NCBI GenBank assembly: GCA_007131555.1
Contig: SLQH01000389.1
Location: 1 to 10,628 of the forward strand
DNA: 10,628 nucleotides
From: Planctomycetota bacterium
GTDB lineage: Bacteria; Planctomycetota; UBA11346
Reading direction: 5' to 3'
Shown piece by piece: positions 1 through 7,130 of the stretch (position 1 is its first letter; every line of letters starts with the position of its first letter). A program made the translations under genes and the position numbers. The notes under the pieces were generated by a model that made no database searches, was not told the DNA's origin, and saw only the letters and a program-made list of their open reading frames with translations.

Positions 1-48
1 AACGCCGGTAGAAACGCCGGTAGAAACGCCGGTAGAAACGCCGGTAGA
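1..48 (+). repeat. Four tandem 12-bp coding repeats
   Basis: The unit aacgccggtaga occurs four times head to tail with no mismatch. The array starts at the window edge, so more copies may lie outside. The unit length is a multiple of three, and in the open frame (codons from base 2) each copy reads Thr-Pro-Val-Glu. Gain or loss of copies would therefore lengthen or shorten a linker without breaking the gene. It lies directly before the winged-helix domain of the first gene. Confidence 0.95.
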
Positions 49-238
49 AAAACAGAAGACGCCAGATGCGGTGCTTGCTTGTCTACGCCAGCACCCGGAT
101 TGGGCCTTGGCCGAGGTGGCCGAGGCCATCGGCAAGTCCGTGAGCGCGGTCGAACGCGCCGCGGCCAAACTTGTCGCCGCCAAACGCCTACGACACGTGG
201 GGCCGCGAAAAAGCGGTCGCTGGGAGGTGCTGGAATGA
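1..238 (+). CDS. C-terminal winged-helix end of an AlbA_2/RecG-like protein (5' end outside window)
   Basis: The frame with codons from base 2 is open from the window edge to a TGA at 236-238, giving 78 residues. After four TPVE repeats and a short KQKTPD linker comes a compact winged-helix-type domain. It reads DAVLACLRQHPDW, then a helix-turn-helix (LAEVAEAIGKS, VSAVERAAAKLVAA), then a wing-like end (RLRHVGPRKSGRWEVLE). As I recall, such tails close many AlbA_2-domain proteins (Schlafen-like or RecG-like putative DNA-binding proteins), often after short TPV/E or K repeats. The AlbA_2 part would lie upstream and is not visible, so the full function cannot be told; a DNA-binding or regulatory role is inferred. 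The stop overlaps the ATG of the next gene as ATGA, suggesting one operon. This visible part is intact, unlike its neighbour. Confidence 0.7.
   Translation, partial: TPVETPVETPVETPVEKQKTPDAVLACLRQHPDWALAEVAEAIGKSVSAVERAAAKLVAAKRLRHVGPRKSGRWEVLE
222..227 (+). promoter_or_regulatory. Ribosome binding site of the AlbA_2 remnant
   Basis: GGGAGG lies seven bases before the ATG at 235, inside the last codons of the preceding gene. It supports 235 rather than any earlier start in that frame, and fits with the ATGA overlap of the two genes. Confidence 0.75.
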
Positions 239-990
239 CTCACCTCCCCATCAACATCGAAGACCTCGTCCGCCAACGCACCGTCGAAGGCGAGCGGATT
301 GAGTACAAGGCCGGCTGGAATCCCGAGAATGTGCTGCACACCCTGTGTGCCTTCGCCAATGACTTCCATAACCTGGGTGGCGGCCATGTGGTGATCGGGG
401 GGTGGCCGAGGAGAATGGCCGCCCGGTGCTGCCGCCGCGAGGCATTGATCCAGCCGCAGTGGATGGGATTCTGAAGGAATTGTTGGGACTGGGTAATAAC
501 GCCATCCAGCCCTAGTATCTCCCCTTGGCGGCGACCTACGAGATCGACGGGCGCACGGTGCTGGTGCTCTGGGCCCGAAGAGCAAGGAGTCGGCCTACTA
601 CATCCGCCGCCATAGCAGCACCGTGCGGGCACGGGGGCAAGACGAGCGCGAACAGAGTGGTCATCGTGCTCACCGTACCCGAGGGACTGGACAAGCCCTG
701 CTTCGATCGCCAAGGGGCGATCTGGCTCAAGGCCGGGGCCAACAAGCCGGAGACAGTTCAAGGAGATGTTGCACCTGCTCTTCCAGATCAGTTCTCAGTT
801 TCACGTTGACGAATTGCCCACCAAGGCGGAAATCGACGCCACCGACCGCACGCGCCAGCGCTGGCAGCCGACCTGCCTGGTCAAGGCGGTGAACCACCCG
901 GGCACCACCATTGAGGGCGAGCGCTACCTCGATTCCGAGGACTTCGGCGGGACCCAGAGCGAGCAGTGCAACGGCGCCCTGGCCTTATAC
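235..990 (+). pseudogene. Decayed, truncated AlbA_2 (Schlafen/RecG-like) gene, probably a composite of two paralogs
   Basis: Family-like protein can be followed only by changing frame. From the ATG at 235 the frame reads MTHLPINIEDLVRQRTVEGE and IEYKAGWNPE, then an AlbA_2 core (CAFANDFHNLGGGHVVIG). At a run of six G (397-402) the sense moves to the third frame (VAEENGRPVLPPRGIDPAAV), which meets an in-frame TAG at 513-515 and resumes as AATYEIDGRTVLVLWA. Between 570 and 587 it moves to frame 2 (ESAYYIRRHSSTVRARG), at about 648 back to frame 3 (VIVLTVPEGLDKP, GAIWLKAGANK), and at about 748 to frame 1 (FKEMLHLLFQISSQFHVDELP, later TTIEGERYLDSEDFGG). Stretches expected in the family seem missing near 572, 640 and 860. 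The reading ends at GALAL (about 985), where a full-length relative would continue with a helical region and usually an ATPase-like and winged-helix end. Live members are putative DNA- or RNA-binding, ATP-linked regulators; this copy cannot make a working protein. Confidence 0.8.
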
Positions 991-997
991 TATCCTA
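983..997. other. Probable recombination junction between AlbA_2 remnant and secretion operon
   Basis: Plus-strand similarity to AlbA_2 proteins fades after GALAL at about 985, and the stop codon of the last minus-strand secretion gene is at 995-997. Two unrelated coding sequences thus meet tail to tail with about ten bases between them. There is no intergenic space, and I see no terminator hairpin. I also see no obvious direct repeat, inverted repeat or tRNA end. The junction type (integration, deletion or assembly chimera) is not shown by the sequence. Confidence 0.5.
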
Positions 998-2281
998 CTG
1001 GAACGATGCGTACTGTCGGACCTCCGCGAAGAACTCAAGTGCATCGCGCATGTCATAGGGCATGTAGTAGGACCAGGCCTGGAACTGCCGTGATGAGGTG
1101 CGAGCACGCGGCAAAGCGTGTGGAGCGAAGCCGCGATGCGCATAATTTGTTTCTATCATCTGCTGGAAATATGTTCGGGCACTGTCTTCATCGCCGAGAA
1201 GAGCAGACAGGATGCCAGCAGCCTTGTATTTGTTCACCCGTACACTCACAAGCTGCATTGGGTGGTCACCGTCCATCTGTGGCGGTGCCGCCAGCACTGC
1301 CCGAATCCGCTCCAGCTCTGCTGCCATGGCTGCCACGTCACGACGTCGTATCATGGCCCTGAAGCGCCGGGCCTGTGTGGCCTCCGGGAATATGTTTCTC
1401 ACGACGACCTGTCGTTCTATGGGACGAAACCGCTCAATGAGCAGCTCAAGACGCCACAGCATGTACTCAAACGTCACTCCTGATCGCATGTTGTCCATGT
1501 CATGCGTCCACGGCAACATATGGGCGTCCAATGCTGCGCGTGATGTGTAATAACCATCGTGATCTAAACGTAAGCGAACGAACTGCCTTTTAGAGATATT
1601 GCCAGGAGGAGTAGCGGCAATAGCAAGGCGTCCGAACGACGCTCTATACTCTGGCAAGATAAATTCATACGTCCGGCCAAAGCGCATGCAGAAACTCAGG
1701 TCGATCGCTTCGTGATACAGGGTGTCCCCATCTTTGTCGGTGACGGTGATCGTACCCTGTTGCGATACCACGCGATCATACCACACAATGCGCTCATACC
1801 GTGACCCGATGTTACTCTGTCTCGACGTCTGTCGGGAATGATACTGCCCTTCATCCGTGACAGGTTGTATGCGCATCTGAATTTTGATATCTGCGTCCTG
1901 ATAGGGCACCAGTGTCAAGCCGGGTATGCGGAACTCATCGTGGAAATCTGGGGACGAGGGCCTGTTGCGGTGCGGATGGCCCAGAAATGGCGAAAGGCCC
2001 CCGTCAATGTGAATGGAATAGGTTGTGTTGCCGTCGGGGACGAACAGACGCTGGGGGACGGCATAGGTCAACCGCGCGACACCATGATGCGCTCCAGATG
2101 AGCGGCTATGAGGGAAGCATCCTATGCAACACCACATGGCCATGATCCAGAACACCGCCATGACGGTCTTCCGAGATCCGAGCACCGCATGATGCCCTGA
2201 GGGCAGCAGTGCAGGCCTGCGACAGCACGATGTGAGGACGATCTGGGAACGCTGTCCCTGATGGGCGTGATCGATGGTCAT
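995..2281 (-). CDS. Unrecognised exported or membrane-anchored protein, last gene of the secretion operon
   Basis: I do not recognise this 428-residue protein. From the ATG at 2281, residues 41-55 form a hydrophobic stretch (MAVFWIMAMWCCIGC) preceded by R37 and K38, like a signal peptide or anchor. The C51-C52-I-G-C55 run resembles a weak lipobox. Residues 65-240 look beta-rich with many aromatics; 270-335 are helical and Arg-rich; 348-378 (ending DEDSARTYFQQMIE) resemble a single TPR-like hairpin. The start is uncertain. ATG 2281 has AGGA six bases upstream and lies 14 bases after the previous stop. GTG 2185 would give a better-shaped signal peptide (MLGSRKT before the hydrophobic core). ATG 2161 has GGAAG at good spacing but no positive charges. 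Position after traG in the same operon suggests an envelope accessory or exclusion role, which is pure context. The gene ends where the AlbA_2 remnant breaks off, so its natural C-terminus could have been lost. Confidence 0.6.
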   Translation of the reverse strand: MTIDHAHQGQRSQIVLTSCCRRPALLPSGHHAVLGSRKTVMAVFWIMAMWCCIGCFPHSRSSGAHHGVARLTYAVPQRLFVPDGNTTYSIHIDGGLSPFLGHPHRNRPSSPDFHDEFRIPGLTLVPYQDADIKIQMRIQPVTDEGQYHSRQTSRQSNIGSRYERIVWYDRVVSQQGTITVTDKDGDTLYHEAIDLSFCMRFGRTYEFILPEYRASFGRLAIAATPPGNISKRQFVRLRLDHDGYYTSRAALDAHMLPWTHDMDNMRSGVTFEYMLWRLELLIERFRPIERQVVVRNIFPEATQARRFRAMIRRRDVAAMAAELERIRAVLAAPPQMDGDHPMQLVSVRVNKYKAAGILSALLGDEDSARTYFQQMIETNYAHRGFAPHALPRARTSSRQFQAWSYYMPYDMRDALEFFAEVRQYASFQ

Positions 2282-2287
2282 GGTGTG

Positions 2288-2291
2288 TCCT
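2288..2291 (-). promoter_or_regulatory. Possible ribosome binding site for the start at 2281
   Basis: On the minus strand AGGA stands six bases before the ATG at 2279-2281, within the 14-base gap after the upstream stop codon. It supports the long form of the last gene, but GGAAG at 2168-2172, six bases before ATG 2161, is a rival site. Confidence 0.4.
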
Positions 2292-2295
2292 GTTG

Positions 2296-3366
2296 TCAGG
2301 GTGCTGGTGAGGTGAAATCTGTTGGGAGAGAGTCTGTTTCGCCTAGTGGCATGTCGGGATGGAGCGGGGTGCGATCTGGCACATGGACTCCTAACAGAGA
2401 GCCCAGGATATCACCGGGCACAAAACCCCGTACTTCCACGACTACGCCCCCCTCTCCGCCGGATAGGATCATGCGGGGCAACGGGCCGTCGCGCAACCGG
2501 CGGACTGGGGCTGACACGGTCTCGTGGGCGATGCCTTGGAGGGCCAGCAACTCGTAGGAACTGCCTGGCGGACCAACCACGGTCAATGGTGGTCTGGTGA
2601 CCATACCATCCCCACCAATCGTCAGTTTTTCCCAGATGTCCCGCGCTTGTGCCAGAAACGCTGGTGCTGCCGGATCATCAGTCAATAAGAATATGCGCCC
2701 TACAGTGGTGCCCGTTGGCACTGCTGAGCCATCTGGCGCAGTACCCACTATGGCCGTATCTGGATCGATTTCCTGAGCAAAATAATGCAAGACCAACAAT
2801 GATGCCTCAGTCAGGTGTCCGGTGCGAATCTCTTGTGCCATCTGCATGATCAGCGGACCTTCACCACGCAAACGGGCAAACTCTTCCAGAGACATGGCGT
2901 CTGTCATGCCACTGGCCGCATAGGCAAACATGAGGTTGAGGCGATCTGGTTGATTGCGATGCACGGCATGATGCATGGTCAACAAGGGCCGCACGATGCC
3001 CAGTTCATCCAGCAAAAATACGGAGCCGGCCGGGTTGGTCTGCGACAATGTGGAAAATTGCCGAATGATATCGCGACCCAGCACCGTCTGATCGGTCATC
3101 GGATTCAGCGCATCAATATCTGCGCTCAGTACAATGAGTGGAAGACCGGCGGTATCGATCATACCGTGCTCGACCATGCGCACAAAGCGGTGACTGCGAC
3201 GCCCAATATACAGCGCTGCCCCAGACTGACGCGCCTCCGCCTGGTGCACATCTCGATACCAGGCAATCGCTTCGTTCCATTCCATGATAGGCGTGGCGGC
3301 ACACACGATCGCGTGATACCACATACCTATCGCGCAGCAGGCCAGTCGTATGCTGTGATGCATCAT
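2296..3366 (-). CDS. Exported, cysteine-free protein with possible degenerate thioredoxin-like repeats
   Basis: I know no named family for this 356-residue protein. Residues 1-23 form a signal peptide (MMHHSIRLACCAIG..., likely cut at VCA|A), so it should be periplasmic. All three cysteines (10, 11, 22) lie in the signal, leaving the mature part cysteine-free. Residues 223-326 have a thioredoxin-like order: a strand (GRIFLL), a helix, a second strand (LTVVG), then LPRMILSGGEGGVVVEVRGF followed by a helix, with P297 in the place of the cis-proline. Residues 50-135 may be an older copy (ALYIGRRSHRF, LPLIVLSADID, PAGSVFLLDELGIVRPL). Both lack a CxxC, so a structural or adaptor role is more likely than a redox one. 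This fold call is inference from pattern only. The chosen ATG overlaps the traG stop as ATGA and has AGAGG five bases upstream; the in-frame GTG at 3372 overlaps that AGAGG and is unlikely. Confidence 0.6.
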   Translation of the reverse strand: MMHHSIRLACCAIGMWYHAIVCAATPIMEWNEAIAWYRDVHQAEARQSGAALYIGRRSHRFVRMVEHGMIDTAGLPLIVLSADIDALNPMTDQTVLGRDIIRQFSTLSQTNPAGSVFLLDELGIVRPLLTMHHAVHRNQPDRLNLMFAYAASGMTDAMSLEEFARLRGEGPLIMQMAQEIRTGHLTEASLLVLHYFAQEIDPDTAIVGTAPDGSAVPTGTTVGRIFLLTDDPAAPAFLAQARDIWEKLTIGGDGMVTRPPLTVVGPPGSSYELLALQGIAHETVSAPVRRLRDGPLPRMILSGGEGGVVVEVRGFVPGDILGSLLGVHVPDRTPLHPDMPLGETDSLPTDFTSPAP

Positions 3367-6300
3367 GTACACCTCTTTCGAAACCGCTCCAGTATAGCCA
3401 TAGCATCAGACTGCGTCGATGCTGGACCCAATCCATTGCGCACCGCGTCCAATGTGTTTTCAAAATCGCGCGATGCTTCGCCACGCGCCACGGCTATCTG
3501 ATCATGCAGATGGGCCGCATTCAGGGCTGTCATACCACCGTGTTCATAATCAGCATAGGCCTGGGGCGTTGGCTCTGCCTGGATGCGTTGGCCTGCCACA
3601 TATGCCTCCTGGATGCCATAATCGCGCACCTCGGTGAGATCTTCGGACGCCTGCAAGAAATAGCGCTTGGCCCGGTGTTCTATGGGGCTCCGGTCAGCCT
3701 CATCGAGATGACGGGCCTGCGCCCAGTGCCCCAGGCCAAGCTGGGCCGCGACAGTACCGCGCACCAATTGCGCCTGGGCCACAGCACGCCGGTCACCACT
3801 CTGGCTGGTCAGGGCCTGTTCCGCATGCCGTATGGCGTCGCTGCCAACCCGCTGTGCAGAGGCGAAATCGCCCGCCTCCATGTATCCCTGAAATGCCTGT
3901 TGCCCAGCATGAGCCGCCGCCCCCCAGTCCTGGTGTTCGGCATAGGCCTCCTGGGCTTGTCCATACGCTGCTGCTGACTCACCCAGCAGTTGCTGGCGGT
4001 GGACTGGATCCTGTGCTGCCGCTTGGCGACGCTCATCGCCAATGGCCATCGCTGCTGATGCGTGAGTCTGGGATCCCCGATCAGCGCGGGCAGCGTGGCG
4101 TGGGGTCTGCTGTCCTGCGCTCTCGCTGTCGCGCGATCCCAGATCGCGGGCCGCATCGATCAGCCCATCCCGCCCCATAGTGCCCTTCTGGAGCGCATGC
4201 CCGGCCTGGATCCCGGCCCATCCTCCCTGGGTAAACTGACCGCCAGTGAAATCCACCCCCTGCACCACAGCGAAGGCCTGGGCCGACGCTATTTCTGTAG
4301 CCGTGGTCGCCACTCTGGATCCGAACACACCACCTCGCCGCACCCCGGCCATGACCCGTTCGCCGAATCCAGGCGTCTGGTGGCGCGTCTGGCCCACTCC
4401 CGCTGGTACGCTCCCAGGCTCTGCCGGTGCCCCAGGGCCGGCTCCATCCGCTTTCTCCCCTCCTCCAGAAGGCGATCCTCGCACCCCCTGCACTGCCGAA
4501 CGAGCAGTGCCCACTGCCCCCCCAAGCGCCGCTCCGACCACGCCGCCGACCAGGGTTGTGGCCAAAGCGGCCAAAGAACCGGTGATCAAGGCGGCAACAC
4601 CCGCCAGCTTGAAGCCCGTCCCAAGAATACCACTGACCCCCTGTTGCAGGGCGCCGAAGCTCAGGGACAAGACCATACCGGCAAATGTGGGGGCCATGAA
4701 GATGAACATGGAACCAAAGATCTGCAGGACGCTGGCTGAGATATCAACGCTATCGACCTGGACAAAGAAGTCAGCCAGCGCATACGACCCTGTCTGATTG
4801 ATCAGCCCGACACCAATGCCGATGAAGATTGGCCAGAGGCACAGCCACAGCACCGACTTCATCCACTCCAGGATGATACCACCCTTGCCAGGCACAAAGG
4901 ACATGATGGCAAACACGGGGTAGACCAGGAGCAGCAACAAGGTCGCCAGACCAATGACATGCGGGTACAGTGTCAAAGCCACCTTGGTCATGATGGCCGC
5001 CACCCAGGCGAACAGACTGGCGAAGCCTGTCAGCGCGACACCTGCGATCCGCGTCAGTAAACGATAGAACCAACCACTTTCTTCTTCGAAACCGTCCTCC
5101 TGAGGGTGCCCTTCACCGTAGACATCCATACCCATTTGCCGCTGGAGGGCCGGCGCCAGCAAGAACATATCGGTGAATGCGCGCGGGATGCTCCCCTGGT
5201 GACGGGGCACCAGCAGGGAGTGCATGGCCTCAACCGCGAGCGGCATCCGTGGACGGATACCAGTATGAGGGATATCAACACCGATGGTATGTGCTGCCAG
5301 CCGATCTCTCCAGGAGGTTTCAAAGCGCTGCTGGATCCGGGCCGCTGTCTGGGGGATCACAGATGACTGGTTGGGAGGATAATTATAACGACCGGCCACC
5401 AGACAGCCCCAGAAATCAGGGTGACTGGTCGGATCAGCTGCGGCAGCACGACAGAGCTGGACGGAGGTGCGGTCTGATAGATAACGCGACGCGATCCGCA
5501 TGCGTAGATATTCCGTATAGTCTCTGGTGCGCACAGAGGCATGGAACCGTGGCGGTATATCGTCATATAAGGTCCATGGCTGACGATTAAGGGGTATCGG
5601 TTGATCACGCCACGAACCATCCTCATTGAAATCCGTGTAGTCTGCCAGAGAACAGAACAGACGGGCACGAGTACGTCCCTCTCTGCCTGATATTTCATGC
5701 GCCCCAGTCAATCGCGGCGCAATCATGAGGTTGCTTCCTGCGCCTGAAGGCTTTTCCGCATCAACGCGTCCACTGAGGAGGCCCACCCTGTTCATTTCCA
5801 CTGTTCCTCCCGCAGATGCCGAAACGCCTCGCTGTCGTATCCTCCATGGTTGCGACTGCAACGCAACACGGCCATGTCGATGCGCACTTGGGCTCCAAGG
5901 CATGATGGGTGCCACTGCCGGACTGCCCCTCCGCCGCACATAAAAACTATCGTTGAATATGTTCTCGACGGCGGCGCCCATGTGCGCACCGTACATATAG
6001 AATCTATCGTCATTGATCACGTATGCTTCATAATCAACGTCCTTGAACAGCATTTCCGCAGGAGCGCTCAAGGCGTGCTGGAGATACCGTGGTTGTTGTT
6101 GAAAGATCTCCAATCTGGCCCGTACTTCGTCACGCATGAAAGACCAGGCATTATGGCGAAATGGCTCAGCCAATTCTCCCAGGTCCCCGCTGGTACCATC
6201 ATCGCCCACAGGCGTATAGGTCAGGTTGAGGATGGCTGTGAAGCAGTTGTCGGCGAAGAGATGGTAATCAGCCACAATGTCGGCTGGCAGTTGGGCATTG

Positions 6301-7130
6301 CGTGATGCCGTATAGATCATCGTGTCAAGGTCGCCGTCATGGACCTGCAAGGTTCCGCCAATGCGCTCTGACAGGTCAATGGCACCTGCGAAGGTCAAGG
6401 CGGCAATCATCGGGACCCGACGGTGCTGATGTGCATCATTGGTATCACTCATCTGTTCAAAGATGTCGGTCACCGGGGATTGGACCCCCGACTGGGTGAT
6501 CGCAACGATGGGCCAGAGTGCTGCCGCTCCCAGGATCACCAGGCGCATCAGAAACCAGAGCAGGGGCGTGACCGTTTGGGATCGTGCCGCCTGTATGATG
6601 GTCATGACCATGGCGATCATGAGGATCAGACCGATGACGGTCAGCGAGAACAGACCTGTCACCAAGCGATTGAGCAGCGTCGCCCCCATCATGGCGTAAC
6701 CGGAAATCACCACATGACCAGAGTGCTGGGTCGCCTGATAGACCGGCGATTCCGGGCGCATGCCATATACCGGCCAGACGATGTTCATCGGAGATGTGTC
6801 GTGGTACTGGTCGTGGAAATAACCGCCGTCGATCCCGTCTCCCATGACCAGATGTCGCACCAGGACAATGAAGATCAGAATGGCAATGGCAACCAGGGCG
6901 GACTTGAGCTGGCCCATCATGAACAGATAGGCGGTGGCACAGATGATGAGGAGCAGCACGACTGCCAACACCGGACCCATCAACAACTGATAGGCTTCAC
7001 TAACAATGCCGGCCGCATGGGCCTGGGGCAGACAGAGCGCCCACAGGAGGAGGACCCCGCCGCTACGGAGCATGATCCGGAGCAGCGCTGGTGCGGTCAG
7101 CGCCATCAACGACCGACACCAAGCGGTCAT
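3363..7130 (-). CDS. traG: TraG-like polytopic inner-membrane protein of an F-type secretion system, with long C-terminal tail
   Basis: This is a 1255-residue protein. Residues 20-40 look like a signal peptide (LLLWALCLPQAHAA|G), and ATG at residue 20 (7073) is an alternative start. Membrane segments lie at about 51-71, 77-95, 148-180 and 187-212, then 693-715, 721-745, 757-778, 798-829 and 838-875. Between the clusters is a soluble, probably periplasmic domain (215-690) with four cysteines (296, 493, 560, 576). The second cluster matches the TraG N-terminal family as I recall it for F: a proline-containing helix (LLLLLVYPVF), then VLWLCLWPIF, like F TraG's LMWLQTWPLL, then MAPTFAGM. From 880 on, a Gly/Pro linker leads to an Ala/Gln-rich helical tail; 1053-1140 looks TPR-like. 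F TraG has 938 residues, so this one is long. In F, the N-terminal part works in pilus assembly and the C-terminal part in mating-pair stabilisation and entry exclusion. The ATG overlaps the traH stop (ATGA); I see no good ribosome binding site, so translation probably depends on coupling. A DotA/TraY-type protein is the main alternative. Confidence 0.65.
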   Translation of the reverse strand: MTAWCRSLMALTAPALLRIMLRSGGVLLLWALCLPQAHAAGIVSEAYQLLMGPVLAVVLLLIICATAYLFMMGQLKSALVAIAILIFIVLVRHLVMGDGIDGGYFHDQYHDTSPMNIVWPVYGMRPESPVYQATQHSGHVVISGYAMMGATLLNRLVTGLFSLTVIGLILMIAMVMTIIQAARSQTVTPLLWFLMRLVILGAAALWPIVAITQSGVQSPVTDIFEQMSDTNDAHQHRRVPMIAALTFAGAIDLSERIGGTLQVHDGDLDTMIYTASRNAQLPADIVADYHLFADNCFTAILNLTYTPVGDDGTSGDLGELAEPFRHNAWSFMRDEVRARLEIFQQQPRYLQHALSAPAEMLFKDVDYEAYVINDDRFYMYGAHMGAAVENIFNDSFYVRRRGSPAVAPIMPWSPSAHRHGRVALQSQPWRIRQRGVSASAGGTVEMNRVGLLSGRVDAEKPSGAGSNLMIAPRLTGAHEISGREGRTRARLFCSLADYTDFNEDGSWRDQPIPLNRQPWTLYDDIPPRFHASVRTRDYTEYLRMRIASRYLSDRTSVQLCRAAAADPTSHPDFWGCLVAGRYNYPPNQSSVIPQTAARIQQRFETSWRDRLAAHTIGVDIPHTGIRPRMPLAVEAMHSLLVPRHQGSIPRAFTDMFLLAPALQRQMGMDVYGEGHPQEDGFEEESGWFYRLLTRIAGVALTGFASLFAWVAAIMTKVALTLYPHVIGLATLLLLLVYPVFAIMSFVPGKGGIILEWMKSVLWLCLWPIFIGIGVGLINQTGSYALADFFVQVDSVDISASVLQIFGSMFIFMAPTFAGMVLSLSFGALQQGVSGILGTGFKLAGVAALITGSLAALATTLVGGVVGAALGGAVGTARSAVQGVRGSPSGGGEKADGAGPGAPAEPGSVPAGVGQTRHQTPGFGERVMAGVRRGGVFGSRVATTATEIASAQAFAVVQGVDFTGGQFTQGGWAGIQAGHALQKGTMGRDGLIDAARDLGSRDSESAGQQTPRHAARADRGSQTHASAAMAIGDERRQAAAQDPVHRQQLLGESAAAYGQAQEAYAEHQDWGAAAHAGQQAFQGYMEAGDFASAQRVGSDAIRHAEQALTSQSGDRRAVAQAQLVRGTVAAQLGLGHWAQARHLDEADRSPIEHRAKRYFLQASEDLTEVRDYGIQEAYVAGQRIQAEPTPQAYADYEHGGMTALNAAHLHDQIAVARGEASRDFENTLDAVRNGLGPASTQSDAMAILERFRKRCT
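3372..3376 (-). promoter_or_regulatory. Ribosome binding site deciding the start at 3366
   Basis: AGAGG on the minus strand is five bases from ATG 3366 and eight from ATG 3363. The upstream GTG (3370-3372) uses the last G of this site, so it cannot be served by it. Together with the ATGA overlap this favours 3366. Confidence 0.6.

Noticed and set aside
1..48. CRISPR-like array
   Set aside because: The 12-bp units have no spacers and encode a peptide repeat in an open frame.
240..761. A 173-codon open frame on the minus strand
   Set aside because: It is antisense to the AlbA_2 remnant, which explains this stretch through clear family motifs on the plus strand; it is rich in Arg, Pro and Cys like a shadow.
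960..1010. Bidirectional terminator between the converging genes
   Set aside because: I see no GC-rich hairpin with a T run on either strand in this stretch.
2113..2131. Clear lipoprotein signal in the last operon gene
   Set aside because: The C-C-I-G-C run lacks Leu/Val/Ile at the -3 position, so it is only a weak lipobox and is mentioned in the gene entry instead.
3367..3372. GTG start at 3372 for the 356-residue protein
   Set aside because: The GTG overlaps the AGAGG site and loses the ATGA overlap; ATG 3366 explains both.
2815..3501. A 228-codon open frame on the plus strand
   Set aside because: It spans the antisense of two genes and their ATGA junction, with no recognisable domain.
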